A stretch of DNA of 64,000 nucleotides from CAZAMB01 sp964501365 (GTDB lineage: Bacteria > Planctomycetota > Phycisphaerae > UBA1845). Positions within the stretch are counted from its first letter, which is position 1. Each line of letters opens with the position of its first letter. Under the pieces are notes generated by a model that worked only from the letters and a program-made list of their open reading frames with translations, was not told where the DNA came from and did not search any database. The DNA is taken from the NCBI GenBank assembly GCA_964501365.1, contig CAZCST010000020.1:62001-126000 (forward strand), in the 5' to 3' direction. Positions 61,040-64,000 of the stretch are shown piece after piece. The position numbers and the translations under genes were made by a program.

Positions 61040-63274
61040 TTACGATGCGCCAAGCTCGGACGCGCGAAGCCTGCCGGAAAGGTGGTCTTTCCACCGCAGC
61101 CGCGCCGCGTCGACCAGCATTCGCCCCGCCCAGCGATAGACGTTTAGTTCACTGACCAGCGACCGCATTGCCCGCATACGGTCGCGTCGCTCTTCCGGCG
61201 TCATGCTCAATGCCGCATGCATCGCCGCGCTGGCCTCATCAAAATCGTAGGGGTTGACGATCAGCGCCTCGGAAAGCTCGCGAGATGCGCCCGCAAAATG
61301 ACTGAGAATCAAGACTCCGTTTTCGTCGTCCCGGGCCGCAACGAACTCTTTGGCCACAAGGTTCATTCCGTCATGCAGACTGCTGACGTAACAGAAATCG
61401 GCCGCACGGTAGTAACGAAACACCGCAGGCGGTTCGTGGTGCGCCCGCAGCAGAATGACCGGCTTATATGTATCGGTCCCGAACTGTTCGTTGATTCTGG
61501 CCGTGATCCGCTCCACGCTGGCCCCGAGTTGCTGATACCGCTCAATGAGAGTGCGACTGGGGGCGGCGAGCTGAACAAATGTAAACCGGCCACGGTATTG
61601 CGGATGCAATTCAAGCAACCGCTGCACTGCCCAGAGTCGCTCCTCTATCCCCTTGGTATAGTCGAGGCGGTCGACTCCCACACCCAGCAGCGCGCCCGGT
61701 TGCAGTCCTAACTCATGAAACACGGATGCACGGCAATCCGCGACGCTCGGCGCATGATGGGCCCAGTGGTTGGGCCATTCGATCGAAATCGGATACGGGC
61801 GGATCATCGTCTTTCTCCCTCCAAACACCACTCCGATCTGCTCGCGATCCACCCGCGCCTCGAGGAAACGGTCCACGCTGTCCAGGAAGTTGTTGCAATG
61901 AAGCCGTGTTTGGAATCCGAGAATGCTGCTGCCCAACATCCCTTCGAGCATCTCCTTTGTGAACGGACAAATGCCCAGTCGCTCGGAGTTCGGCCAGGGA
62001 ATGTGCCAGAATGTGATGATGCTCGCACGCGGGAGACGTTCCCGGATCATTCGGGGCGCCATCGCAAAATGATAGTCCTGCACAAGGACGACAGGGTCAT
62101 CTGAGTCCGCCTCATCACATACCGCGTCGGCGAACAATCGATTCACCTCAACATAATGATTCCAATCCTCACGCCGAAACATGGGACGGGTGTGCGCCAG
62201 GTGACACAACGGCCAGAGCCCCTCATTCGCAAAGCCATAGTAGTAACCCTTCTCCTGCACGTCCGAGAGCCACACGCGCCGAAGCACATACGATTCCTCG
62301 CCGGGGGGGACACGCACACGATTGCGTTCATCCACCATTTCACGATCAGCATTGCCGCTCCCATGCGCCACCCAGACTCCACCGCACGCCCGCATCACCG
62401 GCTCGAGCGCCGTCACAAGACCACTGGCCGGATGAAACACCTCAATGGCGCCGTCCTTCTGACGCTGGTGAATGTACGGTTCCCGGTTGGCCAACACGAC
62501 GATGCGTTCGCCGTGCAGATGTTCCACCAGCGCACGCCTCAGTCTCGATGGGTTCCAACCTCCCCCCTGTTCGTCCGTATGTTCGGCGGCCACATGCTCG
62601 ATCAGTTCGCGAACGTCGCGAAGAATAGGCTGAAATTCCCGTGAAGAACTCCCGCCGCGCAAGAACTGGCGAATCTGGTGGGTCCAGCCGCGCCAGAACA
62701 TGCGTCCTGCGATCACCGTCAACACCGACGCACTCACCGCAAGTATGGCAAAGGCGATCAAGATCAACTGTCGCAGTTTTGCGTCGCGACGCTCCATGAA
62801 CGTCACATCGTGCACCAGTACGAGGAACCCGTAGGTTCGATCGGAGTCTCGTATGGGGACGACGTTGACATGAACGCGGCCTCCGGGCAATTGCGAGAAA
62901 AAGCCTGTGGACTGCCATTCCTCCGGCGGCGCACCTTCCGATGGCCTCAGACGACGAGCAAGATCGCTGCATAGGAACTCAGGAGGAAATGCGGCCGTAG
63001 ATGCTTTGGTTTGACCGTCAATATCGCAGGCTGCGGCTCCCAGGATGCGTTCATCCTGGGCCAGGTCCGTCAACACTCGCTGTACTTCCTCGGCCTTGGA
63101 TCCCCAGTGCGAAACGAGCGACCACCACGCGCCGTTCACCGCAAGCTGTGCGCGCAGCGCAATATCCCGTTCGAACCAGGACTGAGTTGTCTTTTGCACA
63201 GCCTGCGTCGCTACGACTGCCAGCAGCGCCAGGCCAGCAATGACCAGGAAAATGAAACGCAGCAGCTGACCCAT
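61040..63274 (-). CDS. otsA: Membrane-anchored trehalose-6-phosphate synthase
   Basis: Makes trehalose-6-phosphate from UDP-glucose (or GDP/ADP-glucose) and glucose-6-phosphate; 744 residues. The GT20 domain lies at about 257-735 with LANREPYIHQ, VQDYHFAMAP, FWHIPWPNSE, GVDRLDYTKGIEERL and HDGMNLVAKEFVA. Unlike usual OtsA (about 470 residues) it has an N-terminal membrane anchor (5-27), an extracytoplasmic domain of about 140 residues, and a second helix (168-192), plus a linker. That gives a receptor-like architecture. It is divergent from otsB, a 61-base gap. Confidence 0.92.
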   Translation of the reverse strand: MGQLLRFIFLVIAGLALLAVVATQAVQKTTQSWFERDIALRAQLAVNGAWWSLVSHWGSKAEEVQRVLTDLAQDERILGAAACDIDGQTKASTAAFPPEFLCSDLARRLRPSEGAPPEEWQSTGFFSQLPGGRVHVNVVPIRDSDRTYGFLVLVHDVTFMERRDAKLRQLILIAFAILAVSASVLTVIAGRMFWRGWTHQIRQFLRGGSSSREFQPILRDVRELIEHVAAEHTDEQGGGWNPSRLRRALVEHLHGERIVVLANREPYIHQRQKDGAIEVFHPASGLVTALEPVMRACGGVWVAHGSGNADREMVDERNRVRVPPGEESYVLRRVWLSDVQEKGYYYGFANEGLWPLCHLAHTRPMFRREDWNHYVEVNRLFADAVCDEADSDDPVVLVQDYHFAMAPRMIRERLPRASIITFWHIPWPNSERLGICPFTKEMLEGMLGSSILGFQTRLHCNNFLDSVDRFLEARVDREQIGVVFGGRKTMIRPYPISIEWPNHWAHHAPSVADCRASVFHELGLQPGALLGVGVDRLDYTKGIEERLWAVQRLLELHPQYRGRFTFVQLAAPSRTLIERYQQLGASVERITARINEQFGTDTYKPVILLRAHHEPPAVFRYYRAADFCYVSSLHDGMNLVAKEFVAARDDENGVLILSHFAGASRELSEALIVNPYDFDEASAAMHAALSMTPEERRDRMRAMRSLVSELNVYRWAGRMLVDAARLRWKDHLSGRLRASELGAS

Positions 63275-63335
63275 TCCGCATATTTTAGTCGAAAATTCCG
63301 CGTCGGGACACTTGGATCGATGCTATTCGCAAAGT

Positions 63336-64000
63336 ATGCTGAAAAACATCCGAACCACGGTCATGAGCGAATTGAGTTTTATGAATCTGCAAGACAAACT
63401 GGCGGAACTGGCTCGTACCACCGTTCTGCTTGTGGCCTCCGATTTTGACGGCACGCTTGCGCCGATCGCCCAGGCTCCGCACCTCGCCATTCCCGAACGG
63501 GAGGCCATTGTCGCTCTTCATGCATTGAGTGCGATGCCCCACACTCACGTTGCAGTCATTTCCGGTCGCGCGCTGCGGGACCTTGCGTCTATCGCAAATG
63601 TTTCGGGCGAAGTACTCTTGGTTGGCAGCCACGGCAGCGAATTTGATCCTGACTTCGTCCAAACGTTGACTGCCAGCCAGCTTGAACTGCGCGATCAGCT
63701 CAAGAGTCATCTCACGGACATCGCATCGAGCGGGCAGGGATTCCTGCTTGAAGAGAAACCCGCGTCGTTTGCGTTTCATTATCGCGGCACAGCCCCGGAA
63801 ATCTCCAGGACCGTGGTCAATTCAATTTTGAACGGACCCGCACTCCTCCCGGGAGTGCATGTTAAGTACGGAAAGGAAGTGGTTGAACTCGGTGTCGTGC
63901 CCACGGACAAGGGCAAGGCTCTACTTTCGCTGCGCCATCGCTTCGGCGCAACCGCAGCCATCTTCATCGGTGATGATGAAAGCGATGAGGACGCATTCGC
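63336..64000 (+). CDS. otsB: Trehalose-6-phosphate phosphatase, 3' end cut by window edge
   Basis: Removes the phosphate from trehalose-6-phosphate, completing trehalose synthesis with the divergent otsA. HAD-superfamily start ASDFDGTLAP (catalytic Asp pair) and later VISGR, GSHGSEF and the GDDESDEDAF motif are visible. About 221 codons are seen. ATG 63336, 63363 and 63381 are possible starts; none has a clear ribosome site. Confidence 0.93.
   Translation, partial: MLKNIRTTVMSELSFMNLQDKLAELARTTVLLVASDFDGTLAPIAQAPHLAIPEREAIVALHALSAMPHTHVAVISGRALRDLASIANVSGEVLLVGSHGSEFDPDFVQTLTASQLELRDQLKSHLTDIASSGQGFLLEEKPASFAFHYRGTAPEISRTVVNSILNGPALLPGVHVKYGKEVVELGVVPTDKGKALLSLRHRFGATAAIFIGDDESDEDAF

Noticed and set aside
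1..64000. CRISPR arrays, prophage or intact insertion sequences
   Set aside because: No regularly spaced direct repeats, cas genes, transposase or phage structural genes were seen.

Overview
The window looks like a chromosome segment of a planctomycete, probably near Phycisphaerae. It has several small membrane proteins with the CxxCGYNLTGL...CPECG zinc ribbon that is common there, secreted proteins ending in dockerin-like repeats, PKD and FG-GAP surface proteins, planctomycete-style palindromic repeats, and GC-rich DNA with many short operons. This placement is inference from gene content; there is no rRNA gene in the window.

Layout. 1-5.7 kb: end of a BtuF-like binding protein, a tiny lipoprotein, rho, a zinc-ribbon membrane protein, an M20 dipeptidase and a cytosolic histidine kinase. 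5.7-11.2 kb: envelope sugar genes (three GT2 glycosyltransferases, one large membrane protein), a YfcE-like phosphodiesterase and a tRNA-Ile2(CAU). 11.5-18 kb: a fused MFS/spermidine-synthase protein, an outer-membrane protein, and a glycolytic operon gap - small unknown - pgk. 18-21.2 kb: a nucleotidyltransferase and a three-gene ABC importer whose binding protein is read through an in-frame UGA, a strong selenocysteine candidate. 21.3-26 kb: fused 2-oxoacid dehydrogenase E1, Nudix-like protein, rpe, accD. 26-32.6 kb: polysaccharide genes (WecA/MraY-like, FemAB-like, two GT4) and a lipoprotein. 33-36.6 kb: a four-gene ABC-2 exporter operon. 36.7-40.5 kb: a subtilisin-fold protein with no catalytic residues, and two DUF1579-like secreted paralogues.

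40.5-45 kb: a notable pair, an AAA+ ATPase with an N-terminal MIT-like domain (Vps4/katanin architecture) and a protein with an SPFH-like N-terminus, coiled coil and beta-propeller. Next to them are two zinc-ribbon membrane proteins and decayed copies of the MIT-coding segment. 45-48 kb: a RidA protein, a four-repeat CxxC protein, a small conserved protein and a methyltransferase carrying an in-frame repeat insertion. 48.3-57 kb: three large secreted or surface proteins (metalloprotease with calcium-type repeats, PKD protein, FG-GAP lipoprotein). 57-64 kb: murD, holB-like, tmk, a broken kbl 5' fragment, a membrane-anchored trehalose-6-phosphate synthase and the start of otsB.

Most genes are housekeeping or envelope functions. 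The most interesting parts are the UGA-containing transporter, the MIT-AAA/SPFH-propeller module and the short repeats inserted in frame into unrelated enzymes.
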